A stretch of DNA of 64,000 bases, from assembly GCF_007981265.1 (NCBI RefSeq), contig NZ_CP034363.1, forward strand, positions 3,720,001 through 3,784,000, in the 5' to 3' direction. Source of the DNA: Pantoea sp. CCBC3-3-1 (GTDB lineage Bacteria > Pseudomonadota > Gammaproteobacteria > Enterobacterales > Enterobacteriaceae). Shown in pieces: positions 27,714-36,112 of this stretch; positions within the stretch are counted from its first letter, which is position 1; the number at the start of each line of letters is the position of its first letter. The notes under the pieces are model-generated. The model had not been told where the DNA came from and searched no databases. It was given only the letters and a program-made list of their open reading frames with translations. The translations under genes and the position numbers were made by a program.

Positions 27714-30104
27714 TTAGTCAGCTTCCATCGGCAATGGATTTGCCAGCACCAGACAAAATAGCGGTGCTTCACGGTAGCCATCGGCTCCGCCATGGCGTAT
27801 TAGTCCTTCCTCTATTACCCCACCCGCCAGCGTGCCGACCAGACCGCAGTTTAGCGCCGCCAGCCAGCACTGTACCGCGCTTGCGGCCGCATTTTGTAGC
27901 TGCATGCGGTAGCCTGCCGCGCCGTGCTCCTGCAGCGTATTTTCCAGATCGGCGATCCATACCAACACAGCGCCAGCCTTATGAAAGGCGAGCTGATTGA
28001 CGCAGTCGCTCAGGTGTTTACGGCTAAAGTTCCTGTCGCGCCTGCGCCATCGCTGGCGTCCGGCACCGCTACACTGATAGATCCCTGCGGCAAGCTCGCC
28101 GCTGGCTTCAGGCAGCAATAGCCATGGCTCCATAGATAAAGCAGGCATGCCGCGCGAGCGGCTCTGCGCCAGTCCGGTATGGCAAACGGCTACCAAAGCT
28201 TCAAGCAGCTTTTCCTGCATCGGCAAATCGGCGTATTCGTATTGCGCGCGGCGACGCAACAGCAGCGAAGAGAGCTTTTCGTCACGGCTGAACGGCATCA
28301 GGGATGCGTAAGAAACCGGGGAGAGCGCCTGCAAAGCCCCGTCGTGCGGGCGATGGCTGACCGCGGCTATGCCGGTGGCGGTTTCATAGCGGGGAAACGG
28401 CAAGGCTGTCACCGGCTCTGGCGAACCCTGCAGATGCATAACCTGGCAAATTAAATGAGGATTTTCCTGTTCGTTAAAGAACAGCAGGGTCGCCAGCCAG
28501 CGCAGATCGATTTGGTGGTCTTCCCGCAGCGACCATCCCGTCGCCTGGGCGGAAAGCGCGCAATATTGATTCACCACTCCGGCATCAAGATTGATAATGT
28601 TGTAGCTGAAATCGTTATATTTGCCCCGCACGCGATGCAGGTTGGCGCTGACAATCAGCGATATCGGCTCTTCCGGCTGACGCAGCAGCCGCTCCATCTG
28701 CAGCAGATCAATGCCTGTAAGGCTTACCAGCTGCTGCTCTTCTCCCCGATAAAACCAGACGCCGCAGGGCAAACCAGGCAACGGCTGCCGAACCACCACA
28801 AACAGGTCGCATGAAGTCAGTTGCCCGCCACTGGGCGCGATACGGCGCAGCGTGCCGTCATCGAGCTGTTGATAGCCCGTGGCATGGCGCAGCAGCCAGC
28901 CGAGCGTGGCCAGCGTCAGCGGCTGAACCTCTGCTGGCTGCCGAAGCCAGGGCGATTCCGCAAATGCGCCGACAGGCAGATCCAGATGCTGCTGCCCGTG
29001 CAGTCTGGTGGGCTGCGAAGCATGGCGGTTAAGGTTATCAAGGGTAAAATGCATTTGGTGGCTGCGCGGCGGCAGCCAGTCGCGCGGCGGCAGACGCGTG
29101 CCGGTATGATGCAGCCAGGCGGTAAATTCCGCGCTTTCCGGCGGCAGATAAGACGAACCGGCCAGGCCGCCGAGCGGGGTGCCGGGTATCCGGGCAATCT
29201 TACTGGCGAGCGTGTATGCCCCTATGCCCAAATGACTGTGGGCGAAAACTTTATTGAGATAGCTTTCTGCAGAGAGCCCAAGCAGAAGCTGCCCCAGCTC
29301 ATGGGCCGCATGAACGGCGCGAAACGCCACTTCTTGCCGATCGCTGGCAGGCTGCGGCAGCTCGCACTGGGCATGCGCGCACTGATAGCTGGCGCTGATG
29401 CCAGGCAAAGTTAGCGGGCCGACCAGCGTGCAGTCGACGCCGATGAAACAGCTAAAATAGCGCACGCCGGCATGGTGCAGTGCATCTGCACACGCCTGGC
29501 GCATCGCATCGGCCGCGCTGCCGTCAAAAATCACCAGCGCATCATCCCAGGCGTGGGAAGCTAACTGCTGCGGCTCCGTCAAAACATCAATACTGGCGAC
29601 AAGGGATTCCAGCGCCTGGCGCAGCAAAGGCTCTACGTCTTCCGGGCAGACCAGCACCAGCCGACGACAGCGGGCGGACTTCAGCGCTGCGCTGCGGTTG
29701 GCATGCAGACGAGTATTATCAACCAGACGCCCACAGTAGCTGGCGAGCGGGCTTTGATCCTCAGCATCAAGCCCTTCGCCCTCTTCAAGAAAACCGTAGC
29801 GAAACAGCAGTGATAGCATGCCCAGCGCGTTATCGCTGCTCAGCAACGCATCGCCCGCCAGCACGCTTTCCAGTTCATTGTCGCCGTTGAGGCGCTCAAG
29901 GAATGCTGGCAACGCGCTGATGCCCTGCGCGCAAGTCAAAACACGCGCCTGGTGCGCGCCATAAACCGCTACCCGAGTGGCATTTTCCGGGATAAAAATC
30001 AGTTCAGGGATCAACTTTGGCCGCTGCGGCAATAAGGCGTAGAGATCGCGATGTTGTCTGAATTGCGCGCCTGACAGCAGCGTCGACATATGCGTGGTTT
30101 TCAT
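27714..30104 (-). CDS. SagB-type azoline dehydrogenase with E1-like N-terminal region
   Basis: A 796-residue multidomain protein. Residues about 30-115 resemble the peptide-binding winged helix of cyclodehydratase C proteins (ending MLSLLFRYGFLEEGEG). Residues about 140-290 resemble an E1/ThiF remnant with VGPLTLPG and a Cys pair (YQCAHAQC). The last 450 residues hold two nitroreductase-like halves (around YNDFSYNIINLDAG, and AGIYQCSGAG to the end) as in SagB-type FMN dehydrogenases that oxidise azolines to azoles. The start lies immediately after the stop of the E1-like gene. Domain borders are by eye. Confidence 0.78.
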   Translation of the reverse strand: MKTTHMSTLLSGAQFRQHRDLYALLPQRPKLIPELIFIPENATRVAVYGAHQARVLTCAQGISALPAFLERLNGDNELESVLAGDALLSSDNALGMLSLLFRYGFLEEGEGLDAEDQSPLASYCGRLVDNTRLHANRSAALKSARCRRLVLVCPEDVEPLLRQALESLVASIDVLTEPQQLASHAWDDALVIFDGSAADAMRQACADALHHAGVRYFSCFIGVDCTLVGPLTLPGISASYQCAHAQCELPQPASDRQEVAFRAVHAAHELGQLLLGLSAESYLNKVFAHSHLGIGAYTLASKIARIPGTPLGGLAGSSYLPPESAEFTAWLHHTGTRLPPRDWLPPRSHQMHFTLDNLNRHASQPTRLHGQQHLDLPVGAFAESPWLRQPAEVQPLTLATLGWLLRHATGYQQLDDGTLRRIAPSGGQLTSCDLFVVVRQPLPGLPCGVWFYRGEEQQLVSLTGIDLLQMERLLRQPEEPISLIVSANLHRVRGKYNDFSYNIINLDAGVVNQYCALSAQATGWSLREDHQIDLRWLATLLFFNEQENPHLICQVMHLQGSPEPVTALPFPRYETATGIAAVSHRPHDGALQALSPVSYASLMPFSRDEKLSSLLLRRRAQYEYADLPMQEKLLEALVAVCHTGLAQSRSRGMPALSMEPWLLLPEASGELAAGIYQCSGAGRQRWRRRDRNFSRKHLSDCVNQLAFHKAGAVLVWIADLENTLQEHGAAGYRMQLQNAAASAVQCWLAALNCGLVGTLAGGVIEEGLIRHGGADGYREAPLFCLVLANPLPMEAD

Positions 30105-30722
30105 TTACTGCAGGACTCCCTTCAGGTGGCTGGCCAGCAAGGCTGTGCCCTGCGCCTGCGAGACGCGACGGCTGCCGCGGCAATCGCAGCCGTGCAGCGC
30201 TACGACATGGCTGCTGGAGGTGCGATTACTGCTGAAGCTGACCGCCGTCAATTTGCCAAACTGCTCTTCCGGCAAGCTGGCATACTGCTTTAAACGTAAA
30301 CCTGCCATCATCACCAGCGCAGGCGTAAAGCCGCGTAAAGCGTTATGCGGCTGCTGTTCGTGAAAGCGCTGTAGATTGAGGTCCATCATCGCCGTTCGCG
30401 GCGTTTCCACCAGGCTAAGAAGACGCTTCGTCGTACACGCGTAGCAGGCCGTTTTGCCTGGCACCACCAGCGGGCCGCAGCGCAACTGATGATCGCTCAG
30501 CACCACGCAGGCATGAGGTATTCCCGCCTGCAGTAGCCGGGCAGTAAGCTGTTCAAGCTTCAACGGCGCACCGCCAGCCAGCACAATGCCAACAAACGGC
30601 GTTTCGTTATTGCTCCAGGCATAGTCCAGCGCGGCGGTCAGCGTCAGTGGCGTAAAGCCTTGCTGGCCGCACAGATACCCGGCTACTTCATGACCAAACG
30701 CTGTCTCACTGACAATAATCAT
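30105..30722 (-). CDS. E1-like cyclodehydratase partner (TOMM C protein-like)
   Basis: A 205-residue protein similar to the C-terminal part of azole-forming cyclodehydratase C proteins. GPLVVPG (83-89) followed by Cys 93 and Cys 96 (CYAC), and Cys 179/181 (CDC), would form the structural zinc site. The N-terminal peptide-binding domain normal for this family is reduced or missing, and may be supplied by the SagB fusion or the PqqD-like protease. It is sandwiched between the YcaO and SagB genes with 12 and 0 bases of spacing. Confidence 0.75.
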   Translation of the reverse strand: MIIVSETAFGHEVAGYLCGQQGFTPLTLTAALDYAWSNNETPFVGIVLAGGAPLKLEQLTARLLQAGIPHACVVLSDHQLRCGPLVVPGKTACYACTTKRLLSLVETPRTAMMDLNLQRFHEQQPHNALRGFTPALVMMAGLRLKQYASLPEEQFGKLTAVSFSSNRTSSSHVVALHGCDCRGSRRVSQAQGTALLASHLKGVLQ

Positions 30723-30734
30723 GGCAACTCTCCT

Positions 30735-32081
30735 TCAGGCAAAAGGCTGCGGCCACGGATTGATCGTGACCTTGTGGCCTGTTTGCTCGCTCAGCTGTTG
30801 CCGCTGTTGCAGCAAACGAGGATGGCCGAGATAACGGGCGCGATAGCTTGGCGTCATAGGCAATAACTCCGGGATTACCGCACGCACTACATGCAACCCC
30901 GCCTCACGCAGGTCATCCGTGGTCATATCTACGATCACCACATCCATGCCAAGCTGGCGAAAACGGGCGACCAGCTGCTTCAACTGTGCGGCCGGCTGAT
31001 GGGCTAAGTCCGCCTGAAGCTGGCTAATCGCCACTTCCTCGCGGCTATTGGTCAGGAAATCAAAGGCGGGACGTTGTTCCGCCCGGCCCATAAAAACGGC
31101 GCCGTGTTCCAGAGCGATAAAATCACGCATATCCTGCGGCACCGATATCTGGTGTTCCAGCACCGAACGGCCCATCGCGCTTTCACGAATAATCTTGCCG
31201 CAGCTATCCCAGGGATCGAAACTGGTTGAACAGTTGACAAACTGGGCGGAGGTCGGGTGGCCGGGCCGCAGCTGTAGCCCATAGATAGTCGGCACGCCGA
31301 CATCGGTGGTCGCGTCGAAAAAGAGCTGTTCCAGTCCGCTGGTCGCCAGACGGGAAAATTTATCCTGCAGGCGATCCGGGACGGGCTGATCGAAGCGAAT
31401 ACGCGGCAGCGGCATTTGCAGCAGCCAGGTCAGGGCGATCGCGTCGCGCTCAATGATTTCGTTGATCGCGGTAACGGTCGCCATAGTCAGATCGGTATGA
31501 GCCGCGACGCCGGTGGAAATGGGCAGCCAAAACAGCTCGCTTTCCCAGGGCCGGACGTAAAGATGCGACATAATTAGCGGCACTTTGCGCGGGCGGTCTG
31601 CCGTCAGCGAGTAGCCTTCAACCCAGCGCAAAGGCTGGCTGTCATCGATTGGCTTCACCGGACAAAGCGGATCTGCCAGCTCCTGCTCGCTGCAGCAAGG
31701 CAGCGTATTGGCAGCCACGCCCTCAGCGCCCAGCTCACGAAAGCTGGTGACGGTAACATCTTGCGGATGATAAACGCAGGTCGCATAACGCTCTGCCGCC
31801 TCGGCAACGGAGCGGACAATCGCCATATCAACCTGTTCGTCGGCGCCGCAGCCAGCCAGCGCGATGGTTTGCAGATCATTCCCCAGGTTGTCGATAATAT
31901 GCGGATACGGCATTGACAGGTTGCCCAGGCTGGACAGCACCGCCGGGAAGCGTGGCACGTGCAGCTCCTGCGGTTCCAGCGGATAAACGCTGCCCACGAC
32001 CCCGGCCAGCGGCGAAATCAGCGACATAAAAGGATATTTTCGGCGCATCGCGGCGGAAACGGCAAAATTATGATGATGCAT
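30735..32081 (-). CDS. YcaO-type azoline-forming cyclodehydratase
   Basis: A 448-residue YcaO protein that uses ATP to cyclise Cys (and Ser/Thr) side chains onto the peptide backbone. The ATP/Mg motifs SVAEAAER (91-98) and NEIIERDA (207-214) are intact, and the C-terminus is proline-rich (INPWPQPFA), as in azole-forming members. I placed the start at the ATG at 32081, overlapping the elimination gene by 14 bases; GTG codons at 32090/32093 and an ATG at about 32027 (MSLISP) are alternatives. Confidence 0.9.
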   Translation of the reverse strand: MHHHNFAVSAAMRRKYPFMSLISPLAGVVGSVYPLEPQELHVPRFPAVLSSLGNLSMPYPHIIDNLGNDLQTIALAGCGADEQVDMAIVRSVAEAAERYATCVYHPQDVTVTSFRELGAEGVAANTLPCCSEQELADPLCPVKPIDDSQPLRWVEGYSLTADRPRKVPLIMSHLYVRPWESELFWLPISTGVAAHTDLTMATVTAINEIIERDAIALTWLLQMPLPRIRFDQPVPDRLQDKFSRLATSGLEQLFFDATTDVGVPTIYGLQLRPGHPTSAQFVNCSTSFDPWDSCGKIIRESAMGRSVLEHQISVPQDMRDFIALEHGAVFMGRAEQRPAFDFLTNSREEVAISQLQADLAHQPAAQLKQLVARFRQLGMDVVIVDMTTDDLREAGLHVVRAVIPELLPMTPSYRARYLGHPRLLQQRQQLSEQTGHKVTINPWPQPFA

Positions 32082-32973
32082 GAATAACACCACCTTCCAG
32101 GCTTTTGCTCAGCAACACTGCCAGCCACGCTTCGTCCAGCGTGCTTAAGCCGAGACGGTTGTTCATCAAATGCATAAACTGGAAGGCCAGATTTTCCGCC
32201 AGCCCCTCGTTGTAGCGTTCGCAATGCCGCTCGTAGCTACGGCGAGTTTGCTCCAGCGCGGATTGCCAGCGCGCCAGTAAAGCCGCGCAATGCGCCTGCT
32301 GGCGCAGCTGTGGCGACAACAACGCCACGTTTTCATCAATCAGATCCCAGGCCCGGTCGGTAAACGTGTTTTTCATCATGCCGATATCTGGCGAACCCGC
32401 CAGCCAGAAGGTGGCATAGCTGTCCAGAAATGCGATGTGCTTGCTGGTCGGAACAAACCGTTCCAGTGCCGCAAGCATCAGCGGCAGGACGAAATCCTTG
32501 CGTGAAACGGCATGAGTGGATTCAGCCTGCAGAATCGCACGGGCAAGTTCGCTGGAATGGTGAAACAGCGTCTCGGCAATAACTATCCCCGTTTCGCCGC
32601 CATAAACTTCCGTTTCCGGTTGATACTCCGCACGTTCGCAATGGATAGGTAACTGGTGTTCAGGGAACGTCGGCATAGCACTGAAGCTCACCAGCGGCGT
32701 CCACTGGCTGGTCGGGCGATGCGGTAACCGGTTAAGCGCATCATGTAATGCAGCATAAATAGTTGCTTCCCGGTTCCGATCCTCGTTCTGCAGTAAAAAA
32801 CGTACTCGCAGATGCAGGCCTTTTTCATCGAAATAGCGCAGAAAGAACCAGGGTGAATCAGGAGCCTGCCCCAGCGCCGGAGTCAAACCCTCAGCAATCA
32901 GAAAATCCATTCCATCGTAGTGGCTACCGATATAGAGCTTATAAAAGTGCCAGGATGCTGACCTGTTTTTCAT
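32068..32973 (-). CDS. Thiopeptide-type biosynthesis protein (LanB elimination domain)
   Basis: A 301-residue stand-alone protein of the thiopeptide-type bacteriocin biosynthesis family, related to the C-terminal elimination domain of LanB. The family opening WHFYKLYIGSHYDGMDFLI, the FFLRYFDEKGLHLRVRF block and the YEPETEVYGG-like block (YQPETEVYGGE) are visible. It probably completes dehydration with the protein at 24150-26687. Pyridine-forming [4+2] cyclases of thiopeptides share this fold, so that role cannot be excluded, but with only one copy elimination is more likely. Confidence 0.8.
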   Translation of the reverse strand: MKNRSASWHFYKLYIGSHYDGMDFLIAEGLTPALGQAPDSPWFFLRYFDEKGLHLRVRFLLQNEDRNREATIYAALHDALNRLPHRPTSQWTPLVSFSAMPTFPEHQLPIHCERAEYQPETEVYGGETGIVIAETLFHHSSELARAILQAESTHAVSRKDFVLPLMLAALERFVPTSKHIAFLDSYATFWLAGSPDIGMMKNTFTDRAWDLIDENVALLSPQLRQQAHCAALLARWQSALEQTRRSYERHCERYNEGLAENLAFQFMHLMNNRLGLSTLDEAWLAVLLSKSLEGGVIHASS

Positions 32974-32988
32974 CTTTGGACCTGTTAT

Positions 32989-34044
32989 TTAAGATTGTTT
33001 AGGCTGAAAACGGAACCATCTGATACCAACAAACAATGTTATGACGCCCCATACCGCCATACCGGCGCAGTTGGCGGCAAAAGGAAATACGCCTTCGCTG
33101 CCGTTCATGGCAAAGCGAAGCGCGTCGGAGACGAATCCCACCGGCGTAGTCAGAATTAACCATTTGAGCGGAGGAAAAATGCTGATATCGAGGAATAGCT
33201 GCCCGAAGCACATGCACCAAAAATTAAGCAGGGTCAGCAAAATGGTGGCGAGAGTATTGCTGCGGAATAATCCGGCCAGGGCATAGCCAAAGCTGACCAG
33301 CAACAGCGCGCTGGTCACCAGCAAAAGGGCAAATAGCAGCGGCTGCTGCACGCTAAAGCCAAATGCCAGGTTGCCGACCACCATCAGTAACGCAATTTGA
33401 ATGAGCGAAATCACCAGCCGCACGCTTACCTGTGACGCCAGCAGAATCCAGCGCGGCAAAGGAATAACCGCATAGTAACGATAAATTCCCTTCTCGCGCG
33501 CAGCGACCAGCGGCGTCGCTGTGCCGAACAGGGCGACCTGTAATAAAGCCAGCGTAAGCAGAGACGGAAAGATAAAAGTGAAATAGTTAAACTTTTGATT
33601 TTCCAACGAGACAAACCGTACCGGAGTAGAAGCATCCGCCGTCTGGCGCGTAAGCGCAGCAAAGACCAGCTGCGCGGCAGAACGCATCGATTCGGTAGTG
33701 GTAATCGTCGGGCTTTGCCGGGCTTGATCCCAGCTCACCGCAGCCTGCACCTCATTGTCGCGCACCAGCGATTGCGGGTCGCTTCTCAGCTGGCGCTGAA
33801 CCGCCAGTCCGGGCGCGTCGCGCAGCTGCCGCCAGAGCGCTTCGGCTTCAGGCGACTCCCCCACTACGCTCACCTGTATAGCAAATTGTTGTGGATTGCT
33901 GTTGATGATTTTCGCCGTAATGCCAAAGGTGAAAATAAAAAACAGAGGTAAAACAAAGGAAAATAACGTTGATAACGGATCGCGCAGATACTCTTTGACG
34001 CTGGCGCCAAAAAAGCGCCGGTAAATCTGCCAGCTATGGCTCAT
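32989..34044 (-). CDS. ABC-2 type transporter permease
   Basis: A 351-residue ABC-2 permease with one N-terminal helix (LSTLFSFVLPLFFIFTFGI), an extracytoplasmic domain of about 130 residues and five C-terminal helices (FPSLLTLALLQVALFGTATP onwards). It partners the ATPase two bases upstream. It may export the product or give self-immunity; the sequence alone does not decide. Confidence 0.85.
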   Translation of the reverse strand: MSHSWQIYRRFFGASVKEYLRDPLSTLFSFVLPLFFIFTFGITAKIINSNPQQFAIQVSVVGESPEAEALWRQLRDAPGLAVQRQLRSDPQSLVRDNEVQAAVSWDQARQSPTITTTESMRSAAQLVFAALTRQTADASTPVRFVSLENQKFNYFTFIFPSLLTLALLQVALFGTATPLVAAREKGIYRYYAVIPLPRWILLASQVSVRLVISLIQIALLMVVGNLAFGFSVQQPLLFALLLVTSALLLVSFGYALAGLFRSNTLATILLTLLNFWCMCFGQLFLDISIFPPLKWLILTTPVGFVSDALRFAMNGSEGVFPFAANCAGMAVWGVITLFVGIRWFRFQPKQS

Positions 34045-34046
34045 GG

Positions 34047-35057
34047 TTAATCCCTTAATGTCTCGCCGGTCAGAGAGATAAAAACATCTTCAAGCGTGTT
34101 TTTACTTACCTGAAGTTGTACGGGTTCGCAGTTCAGACTTTGCGACAGCGCTATGACCCGCGGCAGCACCTGCGTCAGCTCACTGACTGGAATATGTAAG
34201 CGACTAAATGACTGATTATGTTCATCAATCTGCTGCGTCGCGCCGGGAAAAGGTGTGACGAATTTTTCCGCCAGCGCCTGCGGCACGGAGAAATGAATAT
34301 GGTGGCCCGGACAATAGCGATCGATAAGCTGTTGCGGGCTGGCGTTCTCCAGCAGCCTGCCGTGATTGATAATCATCACCCGGTCACAAAGAATTTCCGC
34401 TTCGTCCATTTGATGTGTAGCGATCAGCACGCCCATCTCCGAGTGGCGAACATTTTCGATAATGTGTCGCCAGATATAACGGCGGCTTTGCGGATCGAGA
34501 TCACCTGTTGGCTCGTCCAGCAGCAGCAGCTTCGGCCTGCCGGCCAGCGCCAGCGCCAGCGCCAGTCGCCGTTTTTGTCCGCCCGAAAGGCGGGAAAAGC
34601 GCGTTTTGCGCTGGGTTTCCAGCGCCACGGCTTTGAGCAGCGCTTCAACCGGGAGCGCGTTTGTATAAAGCACCTGATAAAGCGAAAGGATTTCTTCCAC
34701 GCGCAGAAGCGACGGCAAACTGAAAAACTGTGGCGCGACGCCCAACTGCTGCTTAATGCCCTGGCTCAGTCCCTGCCGGATATCTTCCCCGCAGACGCTA
34801 ATCTGCCCGCCAGCAAAAGAGTGTAACCCTTGAAGAGTCTCCATCAGCGTAGTTTTGCCCGCGCCATTCGGCCCTACCAGACCGATAATTTCGCCAGGAT
34901 TTATCTGTAGCGAAATGTCATGCAGCACCTGAACATTGCCATAAAATTTATTTAACGATTCGACCTGCAACAGCGGCTGTCGACCAGGCGGACACTGTTG
35001 CAACGCTTGTCTGTCTGCGGGCTGAATAGCCAGAGTGATGTCATCCTGCTTGATCAT
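34047..35057 (-). CDS. ABC transporter ATP-binding protein (drug/peptide type)
   Basis: A 336-residue ATPase with Walker A GPNGAGKT (62-69), signature LSGGQ (157-161), Walker B and D-loop LLLDEPTGDLD (178-188), and a C-terminal extension of about 100 residues typical of CcmA/NodI-type drug and lantibiotic-immunity ATPases. It is the first gene after the precursor and pairs with the ABC-2 permease. Confidence 0.88.
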   Translation of the reverse strand: MIKQDDITLAIQPADRQALQQCPPGRQPLLQVESLNKFYGNVQVLHDISLQINPGEIIGLVGPNGAGKTTLMETLQGLHSFAGGQISVCGEDIRQGLSQGIKQQLGVAPQFFSLPSLLRVEEILSLYQVLYTNALPVEALLKAVALETQRKTRFSRLSGGQKRRLALALALAGRPKLLLLDEPTGDLDPQSRRYIWRHIIENVRHSEMGVLIATHQMDEAEILCDRVMIINHGRLLENASPQQLIDRYCPGHHIHFSVPQALAEKFVTPFPGATQQIDEHNQSFSRLHIPVSELTQVLPRVIALSQSLNCEPVQLQVSKNTLEDVFISLTGETLRD

Positions 35058-35091
35058 TAATTAGAAGCCAGCGAGAAAGTGTCAGGAAGTT

Positions 35092-35117
35092 AACCGGCAC
35101 AATGTTTCGTGCCGGTT
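35092..35117 (-). promoter_or_regulatory. Hairpin between precursor and biosynthetic genes
   Basis: A 9-bp perfect stem, AACCGGCAC with GTGCCGGTT, around an 8-base loop, lies 13 bases after the precursor stop. No T-tract follows it on the minus strand, so it looks like an attenuation or mRNA-processing hairpin that would favour precursor expression over the enzymes. Confidence 0.6.
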
Positions 35118-35130
35118 ACGTACAGAGAGA

Positions 35131-35373
35131 TCAACCGCCGCTACTGGTAATGCTGCCCATGGTGCCGATGCTGCCAGCCGAAGCGATACTGCCGCAACCC
35201 GCGGTAGACGCGGTGCTGACGCTCGCTGCGGTTGAAGCGCAGTCGCTGGCGAAGTACAGGGTTTCCGGCAATTCTTCCACCAGCAGATCGATACCGCCGA
35301 ACTGCACCGAAGGGGCGTCGAGCGTAATATCGAAACGATGGGTCTGACTCACCAGAGATGAGAAAGTAGCCAT
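35131..35373 (-). CDS. RiPP precursor peptide (azole/dehydroamino acid type)
   Basis: An 80-residue peptide, first gene of the operon, with AAGGATG as a good ribosome binding region. Residues 1-42 form an acidic leader with FDITLDAPSVQFGGIDLLVE and ELPETLYFA just before the core, the style of thiopeptide/goadsporin leaders. The core (about 43-80) opens SDCASTAASVSTASTAGC and continues Gly/Ser/Ile-rich to a C-terminal SSGG. It has 11 Ser, 5 Thr and 2 Cys (45 and 60) in 38 residues, suited to two thiazoles and many dehydroalanines. There is no Lys, Arg or aromatic residue in the core. Core boundary is inferred. Confidence 0.85.
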   Translation of the reverse strand: MATFSSLVSQTHRFDITLDAPSVQFGGIDLLVEELPETLYFASDCASTAASVSTASTAGCGSIASAGSIGTMGSITSSGG

Positions 35374-35641
35374 AAAACATCCTTATAATCTGTTTACATT
35401 GAGAAAACTTGCGAAACATTTTTAACATAAATGATAAAATCATGTAAAGAATTAGTCTGTTTTCTGTAATTTTAAGACTTTTGCGATGCTTATCAATTTT
35501 CCACCGATGACGCCAGGCAACGAGTGCGGCAAAGCGTTTCGCATCATTACCGGCGGGGGCATTTGCTGATTGAGAATTTTTTGCCATGCAAATAGAACCT
35601 GAAGTGATCGCCGAATACACTGAGCTGATGAACTCGACCAG
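35374..35641. other. Promoter region of the RiPP operon
   Basis: About 270 bases upstream of the precursor, AT-rich next to it. On the minus strand TTTACA is followed after 17 bases by TTAAAA, a weak sigma-70-like pair. No regulator gene is present in the cluster. Small open frames here have no recognisable features. Confidence 0.4.
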
Positions 35642-35908
35642 TTGGCGGATCAAGAACGAACGCTGTTTTTACTGGATGTCGAGGCGATACCCGATAATCG
35701 TACCGATATTTGCAGCAACCTGATGAATTACATCCGTGATAACCCTGATAAGGATGTTTATAACGATACGTACTTCACTATCCGCTACTTTCAGAAAGGC
35801 ATTGCGCATCTCACGTTCAAGCGTCCTGAGTTAGTAGAGAAGATGAACGACATCATTGCTGAGCATTATCCATACCAGCTCCCTCCTTCTACTAATCAGC
35901 GTTGTTAG
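35642..35908 (+). pseudogene. DUF4942-type protein, C-terminal fragment
   Basis: The 88 codons (LLDVEAIPDNRTDICSNL, then YFTIRYFQKGIAHLTFKRPE and MNDIIAEHYP) resemble the C-terminus of DUF4942 proteins, common cargo of enterobacterial islands. The normal protein is several times longer. The short upstream open frame around 35586 is out of register, so this is a remnant. Confidence 0.65.
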
Positions 35909-36112
35909 ATAATGAAAAAATGAGCCGATAAAATGAGAAAAATTTTTAGGCGCCTTCTCAGGCACCAGTGATTAGTTGAATTAGAAAATTAAATAATTAA
36001 AGAACAAGAAAAACACCTTCCCATAAAATCTTTTTTTAGCTATCGGTAGAGCTGACACCTGAAATGCGGATACCATTCGGGCGCATATTTTTTAATCACA
36101 TGAGGCTCCATT

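Noticed and set aside
17805..35373. Calling the cluster a true thiopeptide pathway
   Set aside because: Only one thiopeptide-type (elimination/cyclase fold) protein is present and it is needed for dehydration. No second copy for pyridine formation is seen, and the core is Cys-poor and long.
35141..35653. A 170-residue minus-strand frame overlapping the precursor gene
   Set aside because: Its second half is the precursor read in another frame and Arg-rich; the first half has no recognisable features. The precursor frame has the better start and leader/core logic.
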